A stretch of 16,390 nt of DNA from Bacilli bacterium. Its GTDB lineage: Bacteria > Bacillota_I > Bacilli_A > RF39 > UBA660. This document shows, piece after piece, positions 1 through 8,851 of the stretch. Every line of letters begins with the position of its first letter. Positions within the stretch are counted from its first letter, which is position 1. Both the position numbers and the translations under genes were made by a program. Location of the stretch: assembly GCA_017519965.1 (NCBI GenBank), contig JAFWRK010000042.1:1-16390 (forward strand), in the 5' to 3' direction. Below the pieces are notes generated by a model. It saw nothing but the letters and a program-made list of their open reading frames with translations. It ran no database searches and was not told the origin of the DNA.

Positions 1-243
1 ATTGTAACAAGACTAAACGGATATGAAATGACACCAAATAATATATATTGGGATTTATATGATACAGGAGAAGGAACAGGATACTATATAACAAATGGAC
101 AAGCAGTACCAATTAAATGGTATAAAGAGTCTAGAGATTCTAAAACAAAATATACATATAATGATGGTACAGAAATAAATGTAAGTGATGGAAGAACTTA
201 TATAGAAGTACATGTACCTAATAAAGAAGTGACAATATCATAA
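1..243 (+). CDS. C-terminal end of a DUF3048 (YerB-like) lipoprotein, 5' partial
   Basis: The frame is open from base 1 and ends at TAA 241-243, giving about 80 residues of the end of a larger protein. The visible part has the pattern of the C-terminal DUF3048/YerB domain: a G-x-G-Y-Y-I-T-N-G-Q stretch, then P-I-K-W, then a D-G-T-E turn and a final G-R-T-Y-I-E strand. Known relatives are secreted lipoproteins of low-GC Gram-positives with no established biochemical role. An internal ATG at 28 has no convincing ribosome binding site, so I read the gene as cut by the window edge rather than as a small 71-residue protein. A strong terminator follows at once, so it is not part of the downstream glycan operon. 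The family call rests on recalled motif pattern only. Confidence 0.7.
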   Translation: MVTRLNGYEMTPNNIYWDLYDTGEGTGYYITNGQAVPIKWYKESRDSKTKYTYNDGTEINVSDGRTYIEVHVPNKEVTIS

Positions 244-270
244 GACTGGTTGATATCCAGTCTTTTATTT
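242..270 (+). terminator. Rho-independent terminator after the YerB-like gene
   Basis: A perfect 8-bp stem, AAGACTGG (242-249) with CCAGTCTT (257-264), encloses a 7-nt loop and runs into a T-rich tail (263-270). It starts inside the TAA stop of the upstream gene. It separates that gene from the glycan operon. Confidence 0.9.
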
Positions 271-284
271 ACACTATAAAAGCT

Positions 285-312
285 TTGAAAATATCTAATT
301 ATGTAGTATAAT
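285..312 (+). promoter_or_regulatory. SigA-type promoter of the glycan operon
   Basis: TTGAAA (285-290) and a perfect TATAAT (307-312) are separated by 16 bp. Transcription would start near 319, giving a very short leader before the ATGGAGTGAAG ribosome binding region and the ATG at 334. No operator-like repeat is visible. Because the terminator ends just upstream, this is the natural promoter for the genes from 334 onward. Confidence 0.75.
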
Positions 313-333
313 TTACATATGGAGTGAAGATGT

Positions 334-1122
334 ATGAAAGACGTAAAAGTTATAGTTGCAGCTCATAAAGAATATAAAATGCCAAAAGATAAGCTTTATT
401 TACCACTACAAGTAGGAGCTAAAGGTAAAGAATCAATTGGTTATACAAGAGATGATACAAAAAAGAATATTAGTGATAAGAATCCTTTTTTTTGTGAGTT
501 AACTGGACTATATTGGGCATGGAAAAACTTAGATGCAGATTATATAGGTTTAGTTCACTATAGAAGATATTTAACACAAAATAAAGTAAAAACTAAAGAT
601 ATAGATAAAAAGTTTAAAGAAGTAATTACTTTAAAAGAAGTAGATAAATTACTAAATAAAACAGATGTAATATTACCTAAAAAAAGAAATTATTACATAG
701 AAACACTATATAATCATTATAAACACACTATGTATGTAGAACCATTAGATGAAACAAGAAAGATTATAGAAGAGAAATATCCTAAATATTTAGGAGAATT
801 TGATAAACTTAAAAAGAGAAGAAAAGCTCATATGTTTAATATGTTTATAATGAGAAAAGAAGTATTAGATGGATATTGTAAATGGTTATTTGATATATTA
901 TTTGAACTAGAAAAAAGAGTAGATACAAAAGACTATACCGCTTTTCATAACAGATTTTATGGTAGAGTATCTGAGTTATTATTAGATGTATATATAAATA
1001 CAAACAATATTAGTTATAAAGAAGTAAACTTTATAGATATAGAAAATATTAATTGGTTAAAGAAAGGAACTAGCTTCCTAAAAGCTAAGTTCTTAGGTAA
1101 GAAGTATGAAAAAAGTTTCTAA
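334..1122 (+). CDS. DUF4422 capsular polysaccharide glycosyltransferase-like protein
   Basis: This 262-residue soluble protein matches the DUF4422 family, found in capsule and exopolysaccharide clusters and regarded as glycosyltransferase-like. The N-terminal strand V-K-V-I-V-A-A-H-K (4-12), the N-P-F-F-C-E-L-T-G-L-Y-W-A-W-K segment (50-64) and the Y-I-G-L-V-H-Y-R-R-Y-L block (70-80) are the family hallmarks. Family members are usually about 250 residues, so it is complete. The start is supported by GGAGTGAAG a few bases before ATG 334. It is the first gene of the operon, and its 3' end overlaps the next gene by 17 bases. The likely role is adding one sugar to the repeat unit on the cytoplasmic face of the membrane; donor and acceptor cannot be read from the sequence. 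Confidence 0.85.
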   Translation: MKDVKVIVAAHKEYKMPKDKLYLPLQVGAKGKESIGYTRDDTKKNISDKNPFFCELTGLYWAWKNLDADYIGLVHYRRYLTQNKVKTKDIDKKFKEVITLKEVDKLLNKTDVILPKKRNYYIETLYNHYKHTMYVEPLDETRKIIEEKYPKYLGEFDKLKKRRKAHMFNMFIMRKEVLDGYCKWLFDILFELEKRVDTKDYTAFHNRFYGRVSELLLDVYINTNNISYKEVNFIDIENINWLKKGTSFLKAKFLGKKYEKSF

Positions 1123-2083
1123 TCCATTAATATCAGTAATAATACCAGTATATAAAGTAGAGAAGTATTTAGATAAATGTGTAGATAGTGTAATAAACCA
1201 ACCATATGATAACTTAGAAATTATATTAGTAGATGATGGATCTCCAGATAATTGCCCTAAAATGTGTGATGAATATGCTAAAAAAGATAAAAGAATAAAA
1301 GTCATTCATAAAGAAAATGGTGGACTATCAGACGCTAGAAATAAAGGAATAGATATTGCAACAGGAGAATTTATTACATTTATAGATTCTGATGATTATA
1401 TAGAAAATAATTATGTAGAATTTCTATATAATTTAGCAAAAGAAAACAATGCAGAAATATCTATGGGAAAACAATATGTAAGATATACAAATAAGACTTT
1501 AAATACAGGAACTAATAACTTATATGTTCTAAATAGTCATGATACATTAGAAAAAACACTATATGGTGAAGATTTCGATGTATCAGCTTGGGCTAAACTC
1601 TATAAAAAAGACTTATTTAAAGATATAAGATATCCTAAAGGAAGATTATTTGAAGATTCTGCAACTACATATAAACTTATAGATAAAGCAAATAAAATAG
1701 TATTAAAATCAGTTCCAATATACAATTATATGATGAGAAATGATTCTATTACTAATGAAACATTTAATGAAAAGAAATTTGATTTAATAAAATCAACAGA
1801 AGAAATGTGTGATTACATAGAAGAAAAATATAAAGACTTAGAAAACGGTTGTAAAAGAAGATTAATGTATGCATATTTGAGTACTTTAACACAACTAGTA
1901 AAATGTAAGAAGATAGAAAAAGAATATAAAAATAGATTAATGAGATATATAAAAGAAAATAGAAAAGAAGTATTAAAAGACAAAAGAATACCTAAAAGAG
2001 ATAGACTAGCATTATATGCAACATATTTAGGATTCAATTTTTTTAGCCTAAGTTGGAAAATATACGAAAAAAGAAGGAAGTAA
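1106..2083 (+). CDS. Glycosyltransferase family 2 (GT-A fold), first copy
   Basis: This 325-residue protein opens with the GT2 signature I-S-V-I-I-P-V-Y-K-V-E-K-Y-L (9-22). The nucleotide-binding V-D-D-G-S is at 42-46, N-G-G-L-S-D-A-R-N at 71-79, and the metal-binding D-S-D-D at 94-97. The last 200 residues are the helical, Lys-rich C-terminal part typical of EpsH/WcaA-like capsule enzymes. There is no membrane segment. It transfers a sugar from a nucleotide donor to the lipid-linked repeat unit at the inner face of the membrane; the sugar is not predictable here. Its ATG lies inside the end of the DUF4422 gene (17-base overlap) behind a weak TTAGGT site, which suggests translational coupling. 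It ends one base before the Stealth gene starts. Confidence 0.9.
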   Translation: MKKVSNPLISVIIPVYKVEKYLDKCVDSVINQPYDNLEIILVDDGSPDNCPKMCDEYAKKDKRIKVIHKENGGLSDARNKGIDIATGEFITFIDSDDYIENNYVEFLYNLAKENNAEISMGKQYVRYTNKTLNTGTNNLYVLNSHDTLEKTLYGEDFDVSAWAKLYKKDLFKDIRYPKGRLFEDSATTYKLIDKANKIVLKSVPIYNYMMRNDSITNETFNEKKFDLIKSTEEMCDYIEEKYKDLENGCKRRLMYAYLSTLTQLVKCKKIEKEYKNRLMRYIKENRKEVLKDKRIPKRDRLALYATYLGFNFFSLSWKIYEKRRK

Positions 2084-2084
2084 A

Positions 2085-3083
2085 ATGAACGATAAAATTG
2101 ATTTTGTAATTATATGGGTAGATGGAAATGATAAAGAATGGCAAAAAGAAAAAAACAAATATAATCCAGATAAAAATACGGATACAAGAGAAATTAGATA
2201 TAGAGACTGGGATAATTTAAGATATTGGTTCAGGGGAGTAGAAAAATTTGCTCCATGGGTTAATAAAATTCACTTTGTTACATGGGGACATCTTCCAAAC
2301 TGGTTAGATACAACTAATCCAAAACTAAATATAGTTAATCATAAAGATTATATGCCTAAAAAATATCTACCAACATTTAATTCAAATTCAATAGAATTAA
2401 ATCTGCATAGAATAAAAGGTCTTTCAGAAAACTTTGTGTATTTTAACGATGATATGTTTATAATTAATAGAACTAAAGAAACAGATTTCTTTAAGAATAA
2501 TATTCCATGTGATAGTGCAATACTAAATGCAAATATATCACATAGAGAAAATAGAGTGCATCCAGATGTAGCAAACATGGATGTAATAACTTCTCATTTT
2601 AAAAAGAATGAAGTAATAAAAAAGAATTTTACAAAATGGTTTAATTTAAAATATGGAAAACAATTAATTAGAACAATTTGTTTAATGCCATGGAATGAAT
2701 TAACTGGTATTTGGAATTCACATATTCCAAATGCATTTAAAAAGAGTACATTTAATGAATTATGGGATAAAGAATATGAAGTATTAGATGAAACATCTTC
2801 TCATAAATTTAGAGACCCATTAGATGTTAATCAATGGTTAATAGAAGATTGGCAATTAGCATCAGGTAATTTCATTCCAAGAAAAGCATCAATAGGAGCA
2901 TCATATGCTCTATGTGATGATGACGAATATAACAATAATGTATATAATAAAATAAGAGAACAAAAGATGAAGATGATTTGTGTTAACGACATGGTAAGCA
3001 AAGATAATTATGAAAGAGTTAAAAACGAATTATTAGAAGCATTTGATTCAATCTTACCAGAAAAGAGTAGTTTCGAAAAATAG
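2085..3083 (+). CDS. Stealth-family sugar-phosphate transferase
   Basis: All four conserved regions of the Stealth family are recognisable. CR1 is I-D-F-V-I-I-W-V-D-G-N-D (5-16). CR2 runs from about R-D-W-D-N-L-R-Y-W-F-R (40-50) through F-V-Y-F-N-D-D-M-F (117-125). CR3 is around 182-232. CR4 ends in L-P-E-K-S-S-F-E (324-331). Characterised relatives are hexose-1-phosphate transferases (the GlcNAc-phosphotransferase superfamily) that move a sugar phosphate from a UDP-sugar and so create phosphodiester bonds in capsules. I therefore infer a phosphodiester in or on the glycopolymer. The 332 residues are a normal full length, without frameshift. AAGGAAG precedes ATG 2085, one base after the upstream stop. 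The family call is firm; the exact sugar phosphate is unknown. Confidence 0.92.
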   Translation: MNDKIDFVIIWVDGNDKEWQKEKNKYNPDKNTDTREIRYRDWDNLRYWFRGVEKFAPWVNKIHFVTWGHLPNWLDTTNPKLNIVNHKDYMPKKYLPTFNSNSIELNLHRIKGLSENFVYFNDDMFIINRTKETDFFKNNIPCDSAILNANISHRENRVHPDVANMDVITSHFKKNEVIKKNFTKWFNLKYGKQLIRTICLMPWNELTGIWNSHIPNAFKKSTFNELWDKEYEVLDETSSHKFRDPLDVNQWLIEDWQLASGNFIPRKASIGASYALCDDDEYNNNVYNKIREQKMKMICVNDMVSKDNYERVKNELLEAFDSILPEKSSFEK

Positions 3084-3097
3084 AAAGGAAATGTAGT

Positions 3098-4102
3098 ATG
3101 AAAAAGAACCTAACAATATCAATAGCTGCATATAATGTAGAAAAATATCTAGAAAAGACATTAGATTCATTAATAATAGATAATTTAGATAAATTAGAAG
3201 TATTAATAGTAAATGATGGATCTAAGGATAATACTAAAAAAATAGCAGAAAAGTATTGTAAAAAATATCCAAAAACATTTAAATTAATAGACAAGAAAAA
3301 TGGCGGATATGGTTCTACTATTAATGCCGGGATAAAAGAAGCAACAGGTAAGTACTTTAAGCAATTAGATGGTGATGATTGGTATAATACAGAAAATTTA
3401 AATAAATTAGTAGAAGATATAGAAAAAATAGATTCTGATGTTATCTATACACCATTCATAACATATTATGAAAAGGATGGTAAAGAAGAAATTAATAGTA
3501 ATTCAATAACAAATAATAGTAATGAAAATATAGAAATTGAAAAAATAATAAGTGATTCCAGCATCTTATTCATGCATAATTTAGCATATAATACTAAATT
3601 ATTAAAAGAAAATAAAATAAGTATTGATGAACACTGTTTCTATACAGATACAGAATATGTTGCACTACCATTTATGTGCGCAAAGACAATATATATATTA
3701 GATTATCCAGTATATATGTATAGAGTAGGAAGAGAAGGCCAATCAGTAAGTGTAAGTGGAAGAAAAAAGCATTGGCAAGAGCACCAAAGAGTATCTTATA
3801 CTTTAATGGATTTCTATAAAAAACAAGCTAAAAAAATGAATAAGAATAAAAAAGAGTATTATGAAAAATATTTAGCTTCAATATTCGCTAGTGGAATTGG
3901 AAACTATTTATTAACATTAGAACCAAATAAAGAGAATTTTGAATTAATTAAGAAATATGATAATGATATAAAAATGGTAAGTAAAAAAGTATATGATTTA
4001 ATGCCTAATTATTCTAAAGCAGTATCTACAATTAGGAAGAATAATTATTTTTTATATAAACTATTAGCTAATTATAAAAAAATAATGTGGAGGATAAAAT
4101 GA
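3098..4102 (+). CDS. Glycosyltransferase family 2 (GT-A fold), second copy
   Basis: This 334-residue enzyme has the GT2 opening L-T-I-S-I-A-A-Y-N-V-E-K-Y-L (5-18), V-N-D-G-S at 38-42, N-G-G-Y-G-S at 68-73 and the metal-binding D-G-D-D-W at 91-95. It is only distantly similar to the first GT2 (1106-2083), so the two probably use different donors or acceptors. The C-terminal half is helical and Lys-rich, with no transmembrane segment. The ribosome site AAAGGAAATG precedes ATG 3098. Its TGA stop (4100-4102) overlaps the ATG of the polymerase gene in an ATGA arrangement, so the two are translationally coupled. It also shows that TGA is a stop in this organism. The role inferred is assembly of the oligosaccharide repeat on its lipid carrier. 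Confidence 0.9.
   Translation: MKKNLTISIAAYNVEKYLEKTLDSLIIDNLDKLEVLIVNDGSKDNTKKIAEKYCKKYPKTFKLIDKKNGGYGSTINAGIKEATGKYFKQLDGDDWYNTENLNKLVEDIEKIDSDVIYTPFITYYEKDGKEEINSNSITNNSNENIEIEKIISDSSILFMHNLAYNTKLLKENKISIDEHCFYTDTEYVALPFMCAKTIYILDYPVYMYRVGREGQSVSVSGRKKHWQEHQRVSYTLMDFYKKQAKKMNKNKKEYYEKYLASIFASGIGNYLLTLEPNKENFELIKKYDNDIKMVSKKVYDLMPNYSKAVSTIRKNNYFLYKLLANYKKIMWRIK
4089..4093 (+). promoter_or_regulatory. Ribosome binding site that fixes the polymerase start at ATG 4099
   Basis: GGAGG at 4089-4093 sits 5 bases before ATG 4099. The in-frame GTG at 4087 overlaps this site and has no usable site of its own, so the later ATG is the better start. Confidence 0.8.
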
Positions 4103-5427
4103 CATATATATATTTAATAGTAATATTAAGTATATTATTGTTATATGTATACTTAAATGAAAAAGATATTTTTTCGCCATTATTTTTATCATTATTAACA
4201 TTTTTAGGAGGATTAGTACTAGCATTAGTAGGAACATTTACATGGAATACTCAAAAAGAAATGTCTATACAACTCGTCTTAATCTTTCTAATTGCAATAC
4301 TAAGCTTTACAATAGGAGCACAAATAGCTCAAAGAATTAGTAATAAAAAGAAAATTAGTAAAAATATTAGAAATAAAGAAATAAAAATAGAAAAATGGAA
4401 GATAATAGTATCCAGTATATTCATTGTGACAACAATAGTATTAATGATAGTAGAAATAAAGAGAATATGTCATTATTTTGGATATAATAGTAATAATATA
4501 TCAAGCCTATTATCTTATTACAGAAGCAAAAGTATTTTATATTCAAATGAAATTTCATCAAAAACAGCTGATATAAACTTTATAATAAAACAGATGCACA
4601 AAACATCAGTAGTGATAGGCGTATTATTTATTTATGCATTCTGTAATAATTTTTTTATGAAGAAGAAAAACTATTTGCTATTGATACCTATAGTATTATC
4701 TATGAGTGAATCACTTTTAACATCAGGAAGATCGCTCTTTATGAAATTAATAATTATTTTTTTATTATGTTTCCTATATTTTAAAATTAAAAAAGATAAA
4801 CAAATCAATAAGAAAACAATTATATATGGGGGATTAAGTATAGCAGCAATGCTATTAATATTTTATATAATGTTACCTCTACTAGGTAGAAGCACAGATA
4901 TAAGTTTCATTAAATATATAACATTCTATTTTAGTTGTGGTATACCATCATTTGATTTATTCTTAGCAAAAATACCAGAACACGCAGGTTATATAGGAGA
5001 AGAAACATTTACAGGATTTTACCTTCTATTAAACAAATTTCATATAGTTAATTTTACAAGAATAGCTTCATATGGATGGGAAACAATAGGAGGCATGCAC
5101 AGTAATATATATACATCTTTAAAAGCATATTATTATGATTTTGGATACATAGGTGTATGTATTTTACAAATGTTATTTGGTTTTTTAGCAACTTTGTACT
5201 ATAATTTTTCTAAGAGTAATAAAAATATAATATTTTTTGTAATATATTTTTATTACATTTATATATTTATAGAGCAAATAAGAGCAGAACAATTTTATGG
5301 ATTATTATCCTCAACAACAATTTCACATTTATTAATTATAATAGTAATGTATTATCTAATATATCAATTTAACAAAAAGAATAATAAAGAATTAATTAGT
5401 AAAGTAAGAGGGTTAATAAAGAAATAA
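4099..5427 (+). CDS. Wzy-like oligosaccharide repeat-unit polymerase (O-antigen polymerase type)
   Basis: This 442-residue, highly hydrophobic protein has roughly ten or more membrane segments from the N-terminus onward. A longer loop in the C-terminal third contains G-G-M-H-S-N-I-Y-T-S and then Y-Y-Y-D-F-G-Y-I-G. That N-x-Y-T ... Y-x-D-F-G pattern is typical of the oligosaccharide repeat-unit polymerase family. Such proteins join flipped, undecaprenyl-linked repeat units on the outer face of the membrane. I chose ATG 4099 over the upstream GTG 4087 because GGAGG lies just before it and the ATG overlaps the preceding TGA. It is followed after 14 bases by the flippase, its usual partner. Wzy proteins diverge strongly, so the assignment rests on topology, this loop and context. 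A lipid-linked glycan ligase is the main alternative. Confidence 0.8.
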   Translation: MTYIYLIVILSILLLYVYLNEKDIFSPLFLSLLTFLGGLVLALVGTFTWNTQKEMSIQLVLIFLIAILSFTIGAQIAQRISNKKKISKNIRNKEIKIEKWKIIVSSIFIVTTIVLMIVEIKRICHYFGYNSNNISSLLSYYRSKSILYSNEISSKTADINFIIKQMHKTSVVIGVLFIYAFCNNFFMKKKNYLLLIPIVLSMSESLLTSGRSLFMKLIIIFLLCFLYFKIKKDKQINKKTIIYGGLSIAAMLLIFYIMLPLLGRSTDISFIKYITFYFSCGIPSFDLFLAKIPEHAGYIGEETFTGFYLLLNKFHIVNFTRIASYGWETIGGMHSNIYTSLKAYYYDFGYIGVCILQMLFGFLATLYYNFSKSNKNIIFFVIYFYYIYIFIEQIRAEQFYGLLSSTTISHLLIIIVMYYLIYQFNKKNNKELISKVRGLIKK

Positions 5428-5441
5428 AAAAGGAGTAAAGT

Positions 5442-6911
5442 ATGAATAAATCTATCAAAAAGAACTATACATATAATTTGATTTATCAACTTATAGTAAT
5501 TATATTACCTATAATAACAACTCCATATCTTTCAAGAGTATTAGGAGCAGAGAAAATAGGTATCTATGGTTATGTATTATCAATTACAACTTATTTTATT
5601 TTATTTGGAACACTAGGAACAGCTCTATATGGAAAAAGAGAAATAGCTTATGTAAATAAGAATAAAAAAGAATACTCAAGAGCATTCTGGGAAATATTCA
5701 TAGTCAGAATGTTCTTTATTATCGTATCATTAATCTTTTTCTATATATTTTTTATTCGTAATACAAAATATGGTATATATTATGGTATTTTATCAATAGA
5801 AATAATAGCAAATATATTTGATGTATCATGGTTCTATCAAGGATTAGAGGAATTTCAAAAGATAGTAATTAGAAATGTAGTAATAAAAGCATTAAGTGTA
5901 ATAGCAATATTCGTATTTGTAAAGACAAGAAAAGACTTAAATATATATCTATTAATATATGCATTATCTACATTATTTGCAAATCTATCATTATGGATAC
6001 ATCTACCTAAATACTTAGTTAAGGTAGATAAGAATCTTAGATTTAGAAGACATATTCTTCCAACAATCAGTCTATTTATTCCTCAAATCGCAGTACAAGT
6101 ATATACTTTACTAGATAAAACTATGCTTGGATCATTAACTCAAAATATGGTTCAAGTAGGAAACTATGAACAATCTCAAAAGATTATAAAAACAGCTTTA
6201 GTACTAGTAACATCATTAGGTACAGTAGTATCACCAAGAATTTCAAGTACCATATCAGATGGAAATCATAAGCAAGTAGTAGAATACTTAAAGAAGTCAT
6301 ATAACTTTGTATGGTTATTAGGATTCCCACTAATGACAGGACTAATGGCAACAGCTAATACAGTAGTTCCATGGTTCTTAGGAAAAGAATTCAGCGATTC
6401 TATAATTCTAATTATGATAGGATCAGCACTTATCATGGCAATAGGATTAAATAACGTAAGTGGAATTCAATATTTAATATCAGTAAAAAAACAAAATTTA
6501 TTTACAAAATCAGTAGTAATAGCTGCTATATTTAATTTTTGCTTAAACTTCATATTAATACCTAAATTTGGAGCATTAGGAGCAATTATATCATCTGTAC
6601 TTGCTGAAACACTAATTATAATTGTTCAAGCAATAGATATAAGAAACGACTTTGATGTAAGAATTATATATAAAGGTTCATTAAAATATGTAACTGGATC
6701 AATAATTATGTTCATTCCAGTATATATAATGGGATTAGTAATGAGTCCTACAATAATTACTTCATTTATACAAGTAGCAGTAGGTGGGTCAATCTATGGA
6801 TTGTATTTATTAATTATCAAAGACAAATTTACACTAGATATAATAGATAATATACTTAGTAGATTTGGAGGTAAAACAGTATGCAAGTTAAGGAAGCTAT
6901 TAAAAAGCTAG
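5442..6911 (+). CDS. Wzx-like oligosaccharide flippase (MOP superfamily)
   Basis: This 489-residue integral membrane protein has the layout of polysaccharide flippases, with about 12-14 hydrophobic segments. The N-terminus (N-Y-T-Y-N-L-I-Y-Q-L, P-I-I-T-T-P-Y-L-S-R-V-L-G) is characteristic of RfbX/Wzx-type proteins, and D-V-S-W-F-Y-Q-G-L-E follows in the first third. It would move undecaprenyl-diphosphate-linked repeat units from the cytoplasmic to the outer face, feeding the polymerase encoded just upstream. AAGGAG precedes ATG 5442. The last 31 bases overlap the next gene, the glycyl radical enzyme, whose ribosome binding site lies inside this coding region; this ties the radical enzyme to the glycan operon. 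It is full length with no sign of damage. Confidence 0.92.
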   Translation: MNKSIKKNYTYNLIYQLIVIILPIITTPYLSRVLGAEKIGIYGYVLSITTYFILFGTLGTALYGKREIAYVNKNKKEYSRAFWEIFIVRMFFIIVSLIFFYIFFIRNTKYGIYYGILSIEIIANIFDVSWFYQGLEEFQKIVIRNVVIKALSVIAIFVFVKTRKDLNIYLLIYALSTLFANLSLWIHLPKYLVKVDKNLRFRRHILPTISLFIPQIAVQVYTLLDKTMLGSLTQNMVQVGNYEQSQKIIKTALVLVTSLGTVVSPRISSTISDGNHKQVVEYLKKSYNFVWLLGFPLMTGLMATANTVVPWFLGKEFSDSIILIMIGSALIMAIGLNNVSGIQYLISVKKQNLFTKSVVIAAIFNFCLNFILIPKFGALGAIISSVLAETLIIIVQAIDIRNDFDVRIIYKGSLKYVTGSIIMFIPVYIMGLVMSPTIITSFIQVAVGGSIYGLYLLIIKDKFTLDIIDNILSRFGGKTVCKLRKLLKS

Positions 6912-8851
6912 TAGGAGATAAAAACTTACAAAGATATTTTTATGGTACTAAAATAGCTAATATTAATAAAGATAATAAAATTAAATACTATTTTAAAGTA
7001 AATAATTACAAATTATATACAAAACTATTTAGTAAAATAAAACTAGAAAGTATTAAATCAAATAATTTTTACTATCATATAGATATAAATAAAACGTTTT
7101 ATCATAAAGGACAGATAATAGGTAATCTAATGTTAGATTATAATATGATATTAGATAAGTCTATAAATGATTATAAAGAAGAGATAAGTAAAATTAGTAA
7201 TGAAGAATTATATAAAAATGAATTAGATTTAATAAATGGAATAGAACTATTAATAAATAGAGAAATAAATATAGTAAATAATAAAGATATTAAAGATAGT
7301 CTAAAAGGACTATTAGATAGAAAAGCTAATTCATTTAAAGATGCGTTACAAAGAATACTATTTATAAACCAATTACTATGGCAAACAGGAATATTCTTAA
7401 ATGGAATTGGTAGATTAGATTTAATTTTAGATAAATATTATATAGATGATATAGTTAAAAAAATAATATCTAAAAAAGAAGCAAAAGAGTATCTAAAAGA
7501 GTTTTTAAAGTTACTACATAAAGACTATTATTTTAAAAGTAACTCACTATATGGAGATACTGGTCAAATCATCATATTAGGCGGAATTGATAAAAAGGGT
7601 AATTATTTCACTAATGATTTAACTTATATGATTATTGAATTAATGGAAGAATTAAAAGATCCAGATCCTAAAGTATTGTTAAGAGTATCTAAAAACGTTC
7701 CAAGAAGTTTAATGGATTTATCACTTAAATGTATTTCAACTGGAATAGGATGTCCATTATTTGCTAATGATGATGTAATAATACCTAAATTAATAGATTT
7801 TGGTTATAGTAAAGAAGATGCTTATAATTATGGAACAGCAGCTTGTTGGGAACCATATATACCAGGGAAGTCATTTGATCAAAATAATTTAGGTACAATA
7901 AACTTCATGGAACCACTAAAAGATATATTAAAAGAAACAAATATTAATAGTACAGAAGAGTTAAAAAAAAATTATTACAAATATCTTAATAAGTATTTAG
8001 ATAGATTTAGAAACAAAATAGATTCAAAAGTATTTGCAAAAGATGCAATACTTACACTATTTAATAAAGATTGTATTACTAATAATAAGGATATATCTAA
8101 TGGTGGAGCAATCTATAATAATTATGGATTTACAAGTGTTGGTTTATCTAATCTAGTTAATTCTATACTAATAGTAGATAATTATGTATTTAAAAATAAA
8201 AAGCTAACTATGGAAGAATTTATAAAAATAGTAAATAGTAATTATGAAGAACAAGAGAAATTAATAAAACAAATAAAACTAGAAGAAGATAAATATGGAG
8301 TAGATAAAGATTATATAATTGAACTAACTAATACAATAATTAAAGAAGTATCGAGTTATTTTAAAAATAAGAAGAATCCATTAGGTGGTAAATATAAATT
8401 TGGATTAAGTGCACCATCATATATAACAGAGTCCATTGATTATCCAGCTTCATTTGATGGAAGAAAAGCAAAAGAGCCTTTCGCAGTACATATATCTAAC
8501 GATAAAGCAAACGCTTATACAGAATTAGTTAGTTTTGCTTCACAATTAGATTATAGTGATAATAGATTTAATGGAAATGTAATAGATTTCTTTATAACTC
8601 CAAACTTTATCAAAGATAACTATAATAAATTCTTAGATTTCTTATTATTAAGTATTAAAAAAGGATTCTTTGAAATGCAAATGAATGTTATCAGTAGTAA
8701 ACAACTTATAGAAGCTAGAGAAAACCCAGAAAAGTTTCCAAATTTAATAGTTAGAGTATGGGGATTTAGTGCATACTTTAAAGATTTACCAGATGAATAT
8801 AAAGACTATCTAATTGAAAGGGCTTTAAAAAATGAAGGTAATAGTAACTAA
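6881..8851 (+). CDS. Glycyl radical enzyme of unknown substrate, short PFL/eliminase-like form
   Basis: This 656-residue protein has the core of the pyruvate formate-lyase-like glycyl radical family. Signals are a S-F-K-D-A-L-Q segment (151-157), N-G-I-G-R-L-D (174-180), D-P-D-P-K (260-264), the catalytic-cysteine loop G-T-A-A-C-W-E-P (C322, E324) and the glycyl loop R-V-W-G-F-S (G628), 28 residues from the C-terminus. One cysteine followed by x-Glu resembles eliminases and dehydratases (glycerol, choline, hydroxyproline types), not pyruvate formate-lyase with its paired Cys-Cys. It is about 100 residues shorter than those enzymes, mostly before the cysteine. The loop is RVWGFS where RVSGYS/A is usual. 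GGAGG at 6867-6871 supports ATG 6881. It overlaps the flippase by 31 bases and the activase by 20. I infer an oxygen-sensitive radical elimination on a glycan precursor; the substrate is unknown. Confidence 0.88.
   Translation: MQVKEAIKKLVGDKNLQRYFYGTKIANINKDNKIKYYFKVNNYKLYTKLFSKIKLESIKSNNFYYHIDINKTFYHKGQIIGNLMLDYNMILDKSINDYKEEISKISNEELYKNELDLINGIELLINREINIVNNKDIKDSLKGLLDRKANSFKDALQRILFINQLLWQTGIFLNGIGRLDLILDKYYIDDIVKKIISKKEAKEYLKEFLKLLHKDYYFKSNSLYGDTGQIIILGGIDKKGNYFTNDLTYMIIELMEELKDPDPKVLLRVSKNVPRSLMDLSLKCISTGIGCPLFANDDVIIPKLIDFGYSKEDAYNYGTAACWEPYIPGKSFDQNNLGTINFMEPLKDILKETNINSTEELKKNYYKYLNKYLDRFRNKIDSKVFAKDAILTLFNKDCITNNKDISNGGAIYNNYGFTSVGLSNLVNSILIVDNYVFKNKKLTMEEFIKIVNSNYEEQEKLIKQIKLEEDKYGVDKDYIIELTNTIIKEVSSYFKNKKNPLGGKYKFGLSAPSYITESIDYPASFDGRKAKEPFAVHISNDKANAYTELVSFASQLDYSDNRFNGNVIDFFITPNFIKDNYNKFLDFLLLSIKKGFFEMQMNVISSKQLIEARENPEKFPNLIVRVWGFSAYFKDLPDEYKDYLIERALKNEGNSN

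Noticed and set aside
28..243. A complete 71-residue small protein starting at ATG 28
   Set aside because: The frame is open to base 1, the region upstream of the ATG has no good ribosome site, and the sequence fits the C-terminal end of a DUF3048 protein.
4087..4098. GTG 4087 as start of the polymerase, adding four residues
   Set aside because: This GTG overlaps the GGAGG that serves ATG 4099, and ATG 4099 forms a typical ATGA overlap with the upstream stop.
4100..4102. Mycoplasma-type reading of TGA as tryptophan, suggested by the extreme AT content
   Set aside because: TGA ends the second GT2 gene exactly at the ATGA junction with the next gene, and conserved tryptophans throughout are encoded by TGG.
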